Shown: positions 24,018 to 36,611, counted from the stretch's first letter. The stretch is 64,000 bases of DNA from Nymphaea colorata (GCF_008831285.2 NC_045139.1:29801206-29865205), one strand, 5' to 3'. The notes: generated by a model from the letters alone, not told the origin. Numbers and translations: made by a program.

Positions 24018-26130
24018 ACTATTGAAACTTTTTATGCTCGACTGTACTGTGAGAATTGGCAATACAAGCTGGCCTTCTTTCTGCTTGGTTAAGCAAGGAC
24101 AGTTCCTTTCTGTAATGTAACTAATGATAATAGTAATGAGGCTTCCAAAATTTAACTAGTTCTTATGTCTGTTTTTCTTTTCCTTTTCGGATACCAATTG
24201 ATAATATGAATCATCTTCCCGGATCTTTAGCTGCATTTTGCTGTTAGTAGCTTGCTTTGATTCTATTTTTAAACAAAAAACAGGGGGTTAAGCAGGCTTC
24301 TGAATATTGCTGCGCTGCTGTAATTGCACGATTTACCTGATATTCAGGAATGTAAGAAAGCTGCATGTTAGAAACTACTTGAGCCAATTTTCTTCCTTTC
24401 ATTTTCTCCTATGGTCTACAAATGAGTTAAATGTGAATACTTTCAGGGTGCTACAATCCTAGATCAGAAAGTGTGCATTGCCCGTTGGGGTGATTATGAT
24501 GACTCTTATAGTCTGTGGGGTGGCTATTCGTGGAGTCATGATGGAGACACATTTTCGAAGGTACTTTTGTATATTCAACGTATTTCATTCTTTTCATGCA
24601 ACTATCAAGAAAACTGAAAATACCCTGGGATTGTGAGTGCTGATAACTAGAACCTCAAATATGTGTCTTATTTAACATCATTTGTCTATTATTTCACATC
24701 ATGTTTACTATTCTGATGCAGCTTGTTGGTTCTCGGGGCACTTAGAGATAAGCCTTTATAGTCTTCCCATTCAACTTGATTTTCTGTTATGTAGAGAAAC
24801 CCACTAGACGTGTCTATCAGTATTTGACTACCTTATTTAGAAGGTTAGATAGCAAACTGTATGTTGTACACAACTCTGAAATTGTGGGGAAACTTCTAAA
24901 TTATTGGACTTTTTCATGTATCATATTACTGAGCAACTGAGGATGAATTATGCCCAAAGCCCAGAATTTATATTGGGCATACGACTTGTTAACATGACAA
25001 GAAATATGTCTCTACAACCTTTTGCCTTCAGGAGGTTTCATGTTAGGAAACCTATTGTTTCAGGATGTTGGATTACAATGACTTTTTAGTTAATTACACT
25101 GTTCTCATGTGGTACATCTGCATCAGCTAAGATGCTCGTAGCAGGAGATGCTGTTCATAAAATTATCTGAGTGGGACATTCTTATTTATGTAATATGGAG
25201 TTCCCTTCAGGATAATGCATCATAAAGGAAGGAACAAGTGGTATAAATGTCAATGCCAAAAAAAAAAAATGCTATGGTACTCTTGAGCATGGGCCACGTT
25301 TAAAGACCTGTGACTGTTGCTTTGATTTTATTATCTATTCGATGAATTCATGGAGTACGATTGTAGCATTTCTGAACTTGTCTGTTGCCTAACTAGGCCA
25401 CACAAGAGTGACACTTCATGGCTACTCCAACGGAAGCTGTAACAATGGCACAAGAAGTAGTTAAAACCATGTTAGCCAAAGGATACATCCTAGGCAAGGA
25501 TGCATTAGCCAAGGCGAGAGAGTTTGATGAATCCCATAAAGTGTCTGCCGCAGCTGCTGCGAAGGTTTGTGAATTGAGCAAGAGAATTGGGCTCACTGGC
25601 AGGATCAATGCAGGAGTTGATACGCTCAAATCAGTGGATAAGAGGTACAATGTCTCTGGAATTACTGGCACAGCATTGGCAGCTACAGGCAGGGGTGTGG
25701 CAGCTGCAACCAATGCCTTTGTTAAGAGCAGCTACTTCTCTGCTGGCGCTCTTTGGGTGTCTGATGCTCTTGCCCGGGCTTCTAAAGCTGCAGCTGAACT
25801 GGGAAGTCATTCCAGTAAGAAGTGAACTATGGAAACTTTTTATGCTCGACTGTACTGTACGAATTGGCAATCTAAGCTGGCCTTCTTTCTGCTTGGTTAA
25901 GCAAGGACAGTTCTTTTCTGTAATGTAATTAATGATAATAGTAATGAGGCTTCCAAAATTTTAACTAGTTCTTATGTCTGTTTTTCTTTTCCTTTTCAGA
26001 TGCCAATTGATAATATGAATAATCTTCCCGGATTTTTAGCTGCATTTTGCTGTTAGTAGCTTGCTTTGATTCTATTTTTAAACAAAAAACAGGGGGTTAA
26101 GCAGGCTTCTGAATATTGCTGCGCTGCTGT
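22416..26130 (+). repeat. 1.9-kb direct tandem duplication of terminal exons
   Basis: Unit 1 (22416-24317) and unit 2 (24318-26130) are near-identical through exons, introns and 3' flank. The breakpoints are readable: the left edge CTGTAATTGCACG (22416), the junction CTGTAATTGCACG (24318) and the right edge CTGTGCATC (26127) share CTGT, a 4-bp microhomology. Unit 2 is shorter, mainly through loss of about 73 bases corresponding to 22953-23026 and of the 21-bp coding repeat. The high similarity of introns points to a recent event. Confidence 0.93.
24447..25825 (+). pseudogene. Truncated second copy of the BPA1-like gene
   Basis: It contains copies of exon 3 (24447-24560) and exon 4 (25397-25825) with splice borders preserved, but no copies of exons 1-2 and therefore no start of the RRM. 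In the frame set by exon 3, the fifth codon of the last exon is TGA (25409-25411) where the parent has AGC. After that stop an ATG at 25418 opens 135 codons nearly identical to the parental C-terminus. It may be a non-functional remnant, or it may serve as alternative 3' exons of the upstream gene, giving a short RRM-only protein. Expression cannot be judged from sequence. Confidence 0.85.
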
Positions 26131-27661
26131 GCATCTAGGATATGAACAGTTCGGATGTGGTTTCAATAGTTTAAATAGTCGAATTTAAACTGTCTAGGTA
26201 CCTGTTTGTATAGTTTAATCTGATGACTATCATGGAGCTGCCTCTCAAGGGGGTAATCCACCAGGTGACATGGTCTCTAAACTCTGCAATGATTCACCAG
26301 TTTGAATGCGAGCTTAGGGAAGTTTCACTCAGTGGCATCCTGTTTCTTGGATTTTCAAAGCAACCTCAAGCTTCTCAATTTCTGTCACAAGTCACCTGTT
26401 TGCTCGAAGCAGGTTATTTGTTAGAACATTTCACCATTGTAGGTGGAATGCCTTAACACACAAGTCGCCCTCCTGGTTTGCCAACAGCTGTCAAAAAAGG
26501 TCCCTCTTTATTCTTTAATTCAGAAATTTTGAAGTTTATTGGAGGTAAAACCTTCTTTGGATTCTGTAAGGTTTACTTTTACTTTTTTCTCAAGAAATTC
26601 TTTTATGGAGATTATGGGAACTTCAAAACCTCACCTTTCTGAATCGAACCTTTAACTTGACATCCGAATTTGGGAGTCGTCAGAAAGAAATTGTTGCCCA
26701 TATGAGGGTTAAATTAAAAGCATGAGATTTCCCATTAAATGGAATTTTTCTTCGATATTAAGCATTAACGATCTAAGATCCGCAGAAATCCTGATTTATA
26801 AGCTTTTACTTTCAGACAACTGTTTTCTCCAATAGATGGCTCTTGAAAATTCATCCTCAAACTGAATCGAATCGTCTCGAGTATGTGCTATGGTTTCCAT
26901 TTCTACCGATCGTCTTGAATATTTACTGCGGCGTCGTCCAGTTTTCCCTTGGATCCTTGCAGTGGACTCCCAATGTGGATGTTGAAATCTCTGCATTGGG
27001 GTTGTCGACACCCTCACAATTGAGTTTCTTGTTACACACACGAATTTCTAACAAAATTGGTATCGTAGTTTCATAATGGAATCGACACAAATGTAAAAAG
27101 AAATCCCACCCTGCGACTAAATCGAGATCAAGTCATCTGCTGCTCGAATCCCTCAGCAACATGAATCACATATCTGGTCAGTAACAACAGTACACTAACA
27201 AACAAGAAAAAGGCTTCCATGGCTGGACAACTCGACAAGGTGAAGGGGGTGGCGACCTGCCTGTGACAAGTGACCTACAAAGAAAACCTGTGCTTGCTTT
27301 TCCAAGCATTGAAAAGGACATGAACCCACAAATTTGAGCAGCAGTAATAATGGCACATGAAACACCCAACCAGATATTGCCCATCACACCTGGGCAAAAC
27401 TCCAATGAAAATAGAACTTTAGAGATCAGCAAGAAAAGAAAAAGGGAAAGGAAAACAGAAAAGCTGTCTTTTTCATTGTGCCAGCATAAACTTGAGCTTT
27501 TTGCAAGGTTTTTTTAAAACGCAAGAATTCAAACCTAAAATAGCTATTTTCCGATAACGGCAATTTGGGGATCTCAAGAAAAGTTGGGGACTCCATTTAG
27601 GAGATGTTTGATTGCGGATTCAACTCCCCATGGTCTGATATGGCTTAGAAATACACCGGTG

Positions 27662-27800
27662 CTAGGGGTGGAAGCAAGTGTGGGCTGCATGTGGGCAATT
27701 GCCCACACGAACCCAAAAATTTTCTTAATTTTATATCCATATTTTTTGAGTAATTTTTTTCATTTACTTAATTCTCCTTAGCCAGAATTTTCTGGCTCCA
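27662..27800. mobile_element. GCGGAGCC-type MITE relic
   Basis: The near-palindromic core GTGGGCAATTGCCCACAC (27691-27708) is flanked by GGGGTGGAAGCA on the left and TTCTGGCTCCAAGC on the right, a decayed version of the terminal repeats seen at 17510-17684. Limits are approximate. Confidence 0.5.
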
Positions 27801-28049
27801 AGCCTTCAATGCAATAGATCAGGAACTGAAGGATCTCAGATCTAGAAAAGAAGTTCAAATAACCAGACATCCCCTGGCCAATCAAATAGATGGGACTTCA
27901 AAGATCATTGGTCCAAGATCCAAGGTTCATAACTGAAAACCCGGGCTCCAAGTGAACTATAGATGTAAACGGTTTGGATTTGGATAGTCTACCTGATGAA
28001 TTTGATAGATTCATGCTGAAAAAATGTGGTGGAAAAAGATGGGTCATTA

Positions 28050-28537
28050 GACAACTCCTGTTTAAGGGTGGGCAATGGGCCCACTTACTCAAACCGGCCC
28101 GTGATGGGCTGAGTTTGAGCTGGTTCTTTGATTCTTGGGTATTGGAGGGCTCCATATACTTAGAAGTTAGAACTCATCTCTCCTTTTTTTTTTTTTTTTT
28201 GCTATATACATATTCCCTCGACATATGACATTAGCAATCGGCTTACTTAGAAACTTTTCATGTGTCGTTGATGGTATCTTTAGAAACTCTTCATATGTCA
28301 CCGATGATTCTCTTAAAAGCTCTCAACATATCGTCAATGGTTTCTGAAATATTAAAATATAAAATATTAAAAGTTTCAAATATAAGTAATACCCATAGGT
28401 ATAAAGTTGAGTTGACAGTCAGGCTCGACTCGACTCGACAGGTTCGGCTTATGCTTTGGACGACCCACCAAGCCTCACTTTGTTGAGCCACGGGCTGGCC
28501 TGGCCCACAGCCCAATGCCCAATGCCCAGCCTTATTT
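28050..28537. mobile_element. TIR element relic (GGGCAATGGGCC ends)
   Basis: The left end TTTAAGGGTGGGCAATGGGC and the right end GCCCAATGCCCAGCCTTA are inverted repeats of each other. The interior has CTCGACTCGACTCGACAGG words. No convincing target duplication was found and there is no coding capacity. Style is hAT-like, but this is inference. Confidence 0.45.
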
Positions 28538-29210
28538 CTTCAGTTATTCACCAAAAAGAAAATTAATCTAACTGATAAGGTAAGTGTTGGGATCTAACAG
28601 TGGGCGTCGGGCCAGTCTCAGAGACAATGAAGAAACCGGGTCGAGCCCATAAAATTTTTTATAATATTTTTATGTATATAGATATATATATATACAATAT
28701 TTTTTTAGTAAATCCTGAGCCGATGGCCACCCCTAGTTGGGATGTGCATTTATGGTTTTCATCTTTGAAATGGAGTCCGCGTTTTTTTATTTTGTCGTTT
28801 GGAAAAAGTTGTAGCGAGGACCTCCTTGATTGATCCAGCATTCTCTGGAAATGGTGGTCTCCAAAAAGGTATTTTTTTCTTTATGACTTCAACATGGGCA
28901 CAGAACAGTGCTCTTTCGGCGTAAATGTTACAAAAAATGGGCTAAGAGATTAGGCAGGCACAATAATACAGCAACAAGTAAACCAGACAAATGTATAGTG
29001 CTCTTCCTTTAACCAAAAACTCAAACCTGCTTTTTACTACCTGCCCAACAAAATCCATATTCAAATTTGGTCCAACTCACATGCAAGAGAGGGAAAAAGG
29101 GAATCTGTGGTTTTGTTCATATGCATACATGAAACCATCTAGAAGTGATCCAAACTCACCCACAAAAAAAAAAAAAAAAAAAAAGGAAACTAAGATTTAC
29201 CTACTCCACC

Positions 29211-29352
29211 TCTCTTCCTTAAAGAGTAAAGAAAACAAAGCCTCAAAGATTGTGAGAATTCTACCACTATGAAATTCCACACTCTCTTCCTTAGAGTAAA
29301 GAAAACAAAGCCTTTAAAGATTGTGAGAATGCTACCACTATGAAATTCCAAA
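29211..29352. repeat. Two-copy tandem repeat, period 70-72
   Basis: A unit containing AGTAAAGAAAACAAAGCC and GATTGTGAGAAT occurs twice head to tail with a 2-base length difference. Confidence 0.9.
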
Positions 29353-29944
29353 CAAACAGTGCCAAATCTCTCGCCTACCTCTTCAAGAGAGGCCAACCAA
29401 AACGGAACACATTGCTCTTTACACCAAGTTGGAGTTGTTACATCTTCACTTAAAAAGTTCAAACTGATATTCCACCGCTGTTCCTAGCAGGATTCAATTT
29501 TCAAGTTTTGAATGGGAAAACAACTACAAGAAATTTGGTCATGAAGTAGGCCCAACTGCCATGCTCCACTTGCACCAGAGCAGCCCAATCCACTCGATTT
29601 TTTTCAACTCTACGAGAATTATAGGCACATCCCCTACTGTTTATCAACAAGAAATACGAATAAGATGAAGGAAAATTTTCTCATTCAATTCAATGCTTCT
29701 CGTTGTGTATTCAAATCTTTTATCCATTTTCTGCTTTTAATCAAGCATCAAATTTCTTCTGTCAAACTCTACACTCTTCTTCTGTACACAGAGTCCAACT
29801 AAGCTTCACCACCACCCACATTTCAGTTTCCACATACAACATTACCCTTTAAACTAAGAAGAAAAAAAAAAAAAAAAAAAAGAGGAATACCACGTAAGGG
29901 ATCCCCACAAACCAAAAATTACAAAGGAAATGCTCTAATGAGTA

Positions 29945-31231
29945 TCAACAGCATAGGGAGCACCTCACGATACCGTTCTCGTTGCAGTCCGGGCACCTCA
30001 GGAACTCGTCCCTGTCCTCCTCATACACCTTGCAGCTGCCATGACACGTCTCGCAGGGCACGAATCTTATGTCACCGCAACCCTCGCACGCCGACCCGCC
30101 GACCGCCCGCAGCGGCAGCCCCTCCACCATTGCGCTCAGCTTCCCAGAGTCGTGCAATTGCCGGACTTCGTCGGCGCCGCCAACATACCGGCCACCTATG
30201 AAGAGCCTCGGCAGCGGCCCCGGCCCCGGTTCGCCGAGCAGTGTCCTGAGCTCCTCCTTGTATCCGGAGTGCATGGATACGTCCCTCTCGTCCACCAGCA
30301 CGCCCAGTCCCCTTAGTATCAGCCTCACCGCACGGCAGTCCTCGTAGGTTTTTCGTATGCCACGGAGACTCGTCACATAGAGAACCACTGCTCCATCCTC
30401 GCCGCGTGGCGGACAGTCGTTAAGTGGGGCCACGCGGGATGCCTTCCGCGCCAACTGCTCGCCGGCCGGCGAGCTCGCCTTCAAGCTCTCTGACTCTGAT
30501 TTATCCGATTCCTCTTCTTTATCTGATTCATCTGGTGAACCGACGGATTCTGCGGGTTCCTCAGCCGGTTCGTCGGCAGCGGCGGGGCTCGGGTTTGTTT
30601 TAGGAGAGAGTTGGTGATTTAGAGCCTTACGGAACGTGTCGATGATATCCGGATCGAAGTCGAGGACCACGGAAGGATCCGAGTCTCCCACCTGCAACCA
30701 GACCGATCCGGGGGAACCGGCGGCTGAGGGCGGCTTGGGCAGGACGGCGTGGAAGGAGAAGGAGCGGGCGGCGGTGGAATTGCGGTAGCTGGGGAGGTAT
30801 AGCGGAGAATGCTCCTCGAGGCCCTCCATGAGCTCCCACACATCCAGAGTCTCGGGCTCGCCGGGGGGCGTTGCGGTCGGCGTGAACTTCCTCGAGCCTG
30901 CCCGATGCCGGTTCGCCGTCTCCATGGCCGTCGACCAATCCAGCACCTTGGCCGCCGGAGAGCGATTTTCTTCGCGCTTTGAGTCGCGCCCACCGCCATC
31001 GTCTCCTTCGACGCTCTCCGCTTCCTTCCTTGCCTCTGCGAAGAGTTTCTCGTCGAAGGCGTCGAGTTTGAGGCTGCCCAGCGTGGTGGACGAGAGGGAA
31101 ACAACGTGGCAGCCATCATCATTCTTCCGAAGGAGGTCGTGGACGGGCAGGGAGCGGCTGCGAGGGAGAGGGTACCAGGAGGAGTTGGGGCTGCCATGGC
31201 GGCGAAACCTTTTCGAACTCGCACAACCCAT
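29945..31231 (-). CDS. Glutaredoxin-like protein with Cys-rich C-terminus
   Basis: Intronless frame of 428 residues. The N-terminus MGCASSKRF fits N-myristoylation at Gly2 with a palmitoylatable Cys3, suggesting membrane attachment. A long low-complexity Ser/Pro/Glu-rich region follows, including an acidic run near the middle. Residues 282 to about 380 form a glutaredoxin fold (VVLYVTSLRGIRKTYEDC, then LPRLFIGGRYVGGADEV, the GSH-site region). The classical CPYC/CGFS active site is absent: the position reads TSLRGIRKTYEDC. Residues 382-428 carry four CxxC pairs (CEGC, CETC, CPDC, CSLC) resembling a DnaJ-type zinc-binding module. This matches the plant At5g39865/At3g28850-like family, whose biochemical role is little known. 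The gene is markedly GC-rich compared with its surroundings, as is usual for this family. Confidence 0.93.
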   Translation of the reverse strand: MGCASSKRFRRHGSPNSSWYPLPRSRSLPVHDLLRKNDDGCHVVSLSSTTLGSLKLDAFDEKLFAEARKEAESVEGDDGGGRDSKREENRSPAAKVLDWSTAMETANRHRAGSRKFTPTATPPGEPETLDVWELMEGLEEHSPLYLPSYRNSTAARSFSFHAVLPKPPSAAGSPGSVWLQVGDSDPSVVLDFDPDIIDTFRKALNHQLSPKTNPSPAAADEPAEEPAESVGSPDESDKEEESDKSESESLKASSPAGEQLARKASRVAPLNDCPPRGEDGAVVLYVTSLRGIRKTYEDCRAVRLILRGLGVLVDERDVSMHSGYKEELRTLLGEPGPGPLPRLFIGGRYVGGADEVRQLHDSGKLSAMVEGLPLRAVGGSACEGCGDIRFVPCETCHGSCKVYEEDRDEFLRCPDCNENGIVRCSLCC

Positions 31232-32480
31232 CGATAGAGACGGAGGAGACGCAGACAGAAATGGCTGCGAATTAATTTCCTTTCTTGGGGACGATAGGTC
31301 TAATGAATTCCCGTGTGAACTAGAGCGAGAGAGAGAGAGGGTCTAATCCAATGATGAAGGGATCGGGATTCGGAATAAACCTGACGGCTCCCCTGGATTC
31401 CTGGTTTTACGGGAGATGTAGGTGCCAGAAAATCCACAATTTACTATCCTAAAAATTCCGGGAAACCCGCCGGCTTCTATATTGCCATACAATCATTCCT
31501 CGTCACAGAACCTCGTTCGCCGTCCACAAAAGTAAAGTAGAACAGCAACCATTCCCCTCTCTCGGAAGAAATGCGTTTCCAGCCGTCGACGGCAAATTTC
31601 CCCGCTGAAGTTACAGGAGACAGGCCATCCTCTGTCTCTCAGAAGCTATCCGATTCCACGCTCAGCAGCGATCCTGGCCAGACCCCAAAAAACGAAAATA
31701 AGAGATGAAAAATCTCTGAAAACATCAATCGATTCTGCTAATCAACAAGAGAAAAAACACCATAACTTTGAGTCCATTCAAAATTCTCGACAAAAATCAT
31801 GAAACCGATCAATGGTATCGACGAATTTACCAGAACTGAGAAGAAACACGAAATACGAATAACGAAATTGGGCAGAGGCTTGATGGGGAGAGAGAGAATC
31901 CGACTTACGGAGTTATCCTAAATTCGAATTCCTGGAGAAGCGATTTCAAGCACGGAAAAGGAAATCTCCCAACGTGAACACTGGCGACGTTTGCGGGTGC
32001 CCGAGTCGGACAAGATCTCGACAACAGTGGCCGTGTAATCGACCGGCAATGGAAGCGTCGGTCACTGCATCATCAGCAGCAGTAACTCCATCGTTAATGC
32101 CAAGCACTCCGCTAATCGCGTTTCCTTATGTCGAAGAAACGACCAAGAGAAACGACGTTTTCCTCTCAATCTTCTGATTCCAGAGAGAAAGTGACAGAGA
32201 AAGAGAGAGAGAAGAGTCAAAAGTAGGAGGAGTCCCTCGTTGAACGAAGCCCTTCCTTTTAGCCGTCGCAGTCTCTTTTCAAATGGGGTTTTTCCCCTCT
32301 TTTGAAATCGTCAACTCAGAGAGAGAAGAAGACGAGGAGTGGCGCCAACTCTCTTCCTCCGCCGCGTCGTCTTCAACGGAACGAAGCGGATAATCAAAAG
32401 CAAGAGGAAGAAATGATTTCCTCTGCCGCGTCTCCTCTCCCTGGGTGCACGTTCATGGTTTAAGTTTTGTTTTCAAAAAT
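31232..32480 (-). promoter_or_regulatory. 5' region of the glutaredoxin-like gene
   Basis: CT/GA-rich stretches (31320-31340, 32200-32215) and a strong minus-strand donor (CC|GTAAGTCGG, GT at 31908-31907) suggest a transcribed leader with an intron ending somewhere before 31231. The acceptor could not be chosen with confidence. Short plus-strand frames here look fortuitous. Confidence 0.35.
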
Positions 32481-33934
32481 TTCCGTTTACCTCTGCTTTT
32501 GAAGACAAATCCCACAAACGAACCTCAAACCTTAGAATTTCACCATAAGGGGCACGACTTTTGTTATAACATTTCAAATGAAATGCCTACGATGGTAGAA
32601 TAAGTTCACATGTAATTGAAGTTTTCATTTATAAATTTTAGTGAAACTTTTGAAACTATAGTTCGGCTCTTTAATGAAAAATTCTTAGCTTTACCCTTCT
32701 TAAAAAAATATGTTTCTTACCCATGGATCCCTAGTCCCCAAGGGAAACTAATAGTACGAACTATAATTCGTAACTTTCCCATAAATTTATAATTTTTATG
32801 AAAACACTTGTGGATTATAATTTCTAACAGATTGATGATTTATATATATTTTTAATGTATAAATCTTCTTAAACAAGGTGTTACTTTCTATTAAACTGCG
32901 GAATTTCGTCTGCTTGCCTCGTGATGCTTGACGAACGGACCTTCGCCGTGGCTACAGTAAAGAAGAAGATACGTTAATTTTGGAATTTTATAAACCACAA
33001 AAAGGTAGCTTCGTGGAATAAGTTAAATATTTCGGTCGCACGTCTGATATTCTTGCTTGCCGGCACCAATAAAAGTTGCTTCCACCCGCGTGCATCAATT
33101 TATGTCCAAGCATTATGCTGATATTCTAAAAACGCCCTCATGTTTTTAAGTCTTGCAGTTGTGAACAGCCACTAATTTGACTGGCTTTTTAATGTGGACA
33201 GTCTAAAAATAGGAGAAAAATAAAAAAAAAATTGACGATTATTTTTGTTATTGGTTTTAATATATATATTTTTTATTATTATTATTTTCTTAACTATGCA
33301 TCTACTTTATATGAACGTCATTGATTTGATAAAACAGCGCTGGATAACTAACTCGAGTCACCATTAACTCACTCTCAATCTCTATACTATGTATACACAA
33401 GGCCGGTTAAAATCTGATTAAATAAGTTAAAAAATATTACTTTTTATTTGTTAAATTAAATAATTAATTTAAAGTCCAAATTAAAAAAATCGAATACAAA
33501 ATCCCATCAAAACAAGATGAACTGAGATGGGTCTTTAAATCAAATTGATCCAAATCCATGCGGTTTCAATACATCGGCACGTGATTAGATAACAAAAGGA
33601 CGAAGGGAAAAAAACGCATCGGATGACATATAGTGAACATGGATTTAAATGAATATTAATGGACAACGTAATTTCTTAAGACAATGACAGAAAGGAGTTT
33701 TATTTGCATCTAGGCGGGGTTTTATTGGAGGGCTTCTCTGTCTCCCTCACCAATTCCACATTACTTCTGCTCAATTCAATGTCCCCTTAAAATTTACAGC
33801 ATAACGTTTGCAAACCGACAAAAAAAAAAAAAAAAACTGGCTTCCATCATCCCATGTGGCTTTCATATTCATATGTGTGGCTCAATTGCTTAATCACAGT
33901 TTTTTTTTAGCAATGGAATGCATTTTTTGATAGT

Positions 33935-33941
<7 letters not shown>

Positions 33942-33977
<36 letters not shown>
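33942..33977. repeat. (AT)n microsatellite
   Basis: AT dinucleotide tract of about 36 bases. Confidence 0.9.
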
Positions 33978-33982
<5 letters not shown>

Positions 33983-36071
33983 AAAAAAACTATTGGTACT
34001 CTGTTTATTTTAATTTTCATATATATATAATGACTTTGCCATGTAATCAAGACAAAGCATATAGATGCGTAAGAGAAAAAACTATATATACTAGTACTAG
34101 TCTACTAGATGATCAAAATACTCATCATTTATTTGGAGTTGGATAGAATGGTTCTAGTTAGATAGTTGGTAACTATGGAAAACTAAAGTAACAATATATA
34201 TATCATCTGGATTTGAGTTTGATGTTGGTCGTCGTATTTGGTTTTGGTGAATGCAACTTTTAAATGGAAGGATAGGCATGTTAACCAGCAGACAAGAAGA
34301 TAAATGTGCATCCACCAGACACATTATACCTCATTTTGTTTTGAATAAGGGAGATGAGACGTCAATGTCTGCATTGAACACCCAAAAAAATATGTATGCG
34401 TATTATCTGCCACACTCTTTGTCCGTGGTTGGTGGACTTACCTTTCTTTCATCCCCAAAATAAATAAATCTTCCGTTAATTTAAAAACACATATAGACGA
34501 GTCAACCGGAAGAAAATGAATCCCATGATGCGCCAAATACATGGAGAATGCTACTACCCTTGCATTCTTCTTGGGGACATCAAAATTTTAACAATCAAGT
34601 CTCTTCTTGCATATGATTTATGTATTAATCATGGGCCCCGTCAATTTGTTTTTTTTTTTTTAAATTATATCTAAGTTTTAAGAAATTTTACTTGTTTTAA
34701 ATAAAAATTTTGAAAAATGATATTTCAAATTATGGTTAAAATATTTTTTAACCATTTTTTAAATAAAAGTAGGAAATTAATTAGCCAATACAAGCTGACT
34801 ATGTCTACTATATATATATATATATATAAATTGAAAATCAACTAGTTAGAAAATGGTGTAAGTCTGTAGCTACGAGAACAAAAGCGCCATGAAAGAAGCG
34901 GAGCCCTCGAAGCAAACAACTCCTTTCAAGTGGACAGGACAGCCAACGTGCTCGACACAGTTCGCAAACGACGAGCTTCGTTGGCAAATTCACAAGATTT
35001 TGCTGCAAAGCAGGGAACAATGAACACGGCGCCTTGTTTGGTTGCTTTTGAAGAAGCTGCTACATGTTAATTTTGGTACAAGTTAATTTCATTGTTTTTA
35101 TCAACTTTTCATATTTTCAATTTCCCTTTTTTTGTTTTTTGGCTTTGACAGTTTACATTTGAAAAAATACAAATTCCAATTTGATTAAAGTCACAAAAAA
35201 TCTCGATTTTGACCCGATTGCGCCAATTCTTTGTGTATTTGCTTATGAATTTGATTTACAATCAAATTTTGACGCAGCAAAGCCTACAAAAAAAAAAAAA
35301 AAAAACCTCGAGATTGGGTCTGGTCAACCTTTTTGCTTTCACATGAACCATGCTGCTATCTTACAAAACTATGGTTGACTCGGTTTGGGCTGGTTGCTGT
35401 GATGTGACAGACGCATTAGCCAAGTTTGACTAAAGAGGCGGAACAGATTAAGCGATTTTTTTTTTTAAATATAAAACTTATTAGCCATGTTTGACCCAAG
35501 GCCAGTGTGAATAGAAATAGAGAGTGAGTTTTTTGGGTATAGGAATCGGCTTAAATTACCTTTATTCGAAGAGATAGAAAGAGAGAGTGAACGATGATTT
35601 TGGTTATCTATAGTCACTCAGCCATCTAACCAATGCCATCTATCTAAACTCAACCTTGGGCGTGAGTCAGGGGTCAGAAACAAGGCGTAGTTGTCAATGG
35701 TCAGGTCCTTGCTAGAGAAGTACGACGACACCTGAAAGTCAACACCGACATGGACAACCACAAGCGGAGAACTGGTAGGAAGCAATTGTTGTCGGTATCA
35801 GTTTGGTCCCATCTTATTGGTTTGAATTGGGGATTTTTTATACCAAGCTTTTCCTATTTTTCCTTATTCATTATATTCTAAAAAAAAAAAAAAAACTTGC
35901 ATGTCGCTGTAAGTTGGTGCCACAGATGGGTCCAACCACATCAAGTTCTCCTACTAAAATCATGCAGTTTCCTCTTTCCTCTTACTTTAGATTTGTAACA
36001 ACCTGGCTCGCTCACTCAGGCTCGGACTTCGAGTCTATCTAATGTGAACCTGCGATTTAGCCGTTTCAAAT

Positions 36072-36270
36072 AAGGCTGCACACGAGCGCAGTCGAACCGG
36101 AGCTTGGTCAGCTTGAACTCAACTCGACTACACAAAATCGAGCTCAAACTCGACTCGTTTAACCCATTTAACTCATTTAGGTGTTATCTCGTGTAAGCAT
36201 TAACTCATTCAACTCGTATAAGCATTAACTCGTTTAACTTGTGAAACTGGTTTTTGCAATATTATAGTTT
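36072..36270. mobile_element. CTCGA-type element, left end preserved
   Basis: Starts AAGGCTGCACACGAGC, comparable to the AGGGCTGTACATGAAC end at 1879, and continues with AACTCGACTCGTTTAACCCATTTAACTC words shared with the copy at 13.5 kb. It fades out without a right end. Confidence 0.45.
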
Positions 36271-36611
36271 TTTAGTATTTTTTAAATCTTTTCAGTAGTT
36301 CTGTCACGGGGCGACTGTTCTCGCCGAACCATGCGGCGCGACTATTTTGCATAAATTCCACACGCGCGTCCACTTAATTGGGAGCAAAACAAAATTCTTT
36401 AACCGCTAAAAGTGAGAAAAATTAGTATCTCGCAATATCCGGATAATTTAATAACTAGGTGCCTTCTTCGATCTCATACACGAAAATGTATTGAGAGAGA
36501 GAGAGAGAGAAAGAGAAAGAGTCACAGAATTATTTCATTAATTTTAGCAAAACATCACATAACTTTGTTCTTATTGCAGTTTAAAGCAAAGGGTGATTGC
36601 TTTTGACACAT

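Larger units (their letters stand above)
26131..29944. other. Gene-free interval between RRM and glutaredoxin-like genes
   Basis: Contains a GCGGAGCC-type element at 27662-27800, a GGGCAATGGGCC/GGCTCGACTCG-type repeat at 28050-28537, a two-copy tandem repeat at 29211-29352 and poly-A/poly-T runs. A minus-strand open frame at 27178-27432 lacks recognisable family features. The last few hundred bases are probably the 3' untranslated region of the minus-strand gene ending at 29945. Confidence 0.5.
32481..36611. other. Gene-free AT-rich interval
   Basis: Contains an (AT)n tract at 33942-33977, poly-A/T runs, and at its right side a CTCGA-type element (36072-36270). A short GC-richer patch at 34860-35040 encodes up to about 43 codons on plus and 60 on minus; I recognise neither. 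Nothing else is supported. Confidence 0.5.

Noticed and set aside
27178-27432. 84-codon minus-strand hydrophobic frame
   Set aside because: Looks membrane-like in part, but no family, start context or splice partner could be recognised.
34838-35020. Short frames in a GC-richer patch
   Set aside because: Open on both strands, under 61 codons, with no recognisable motif.
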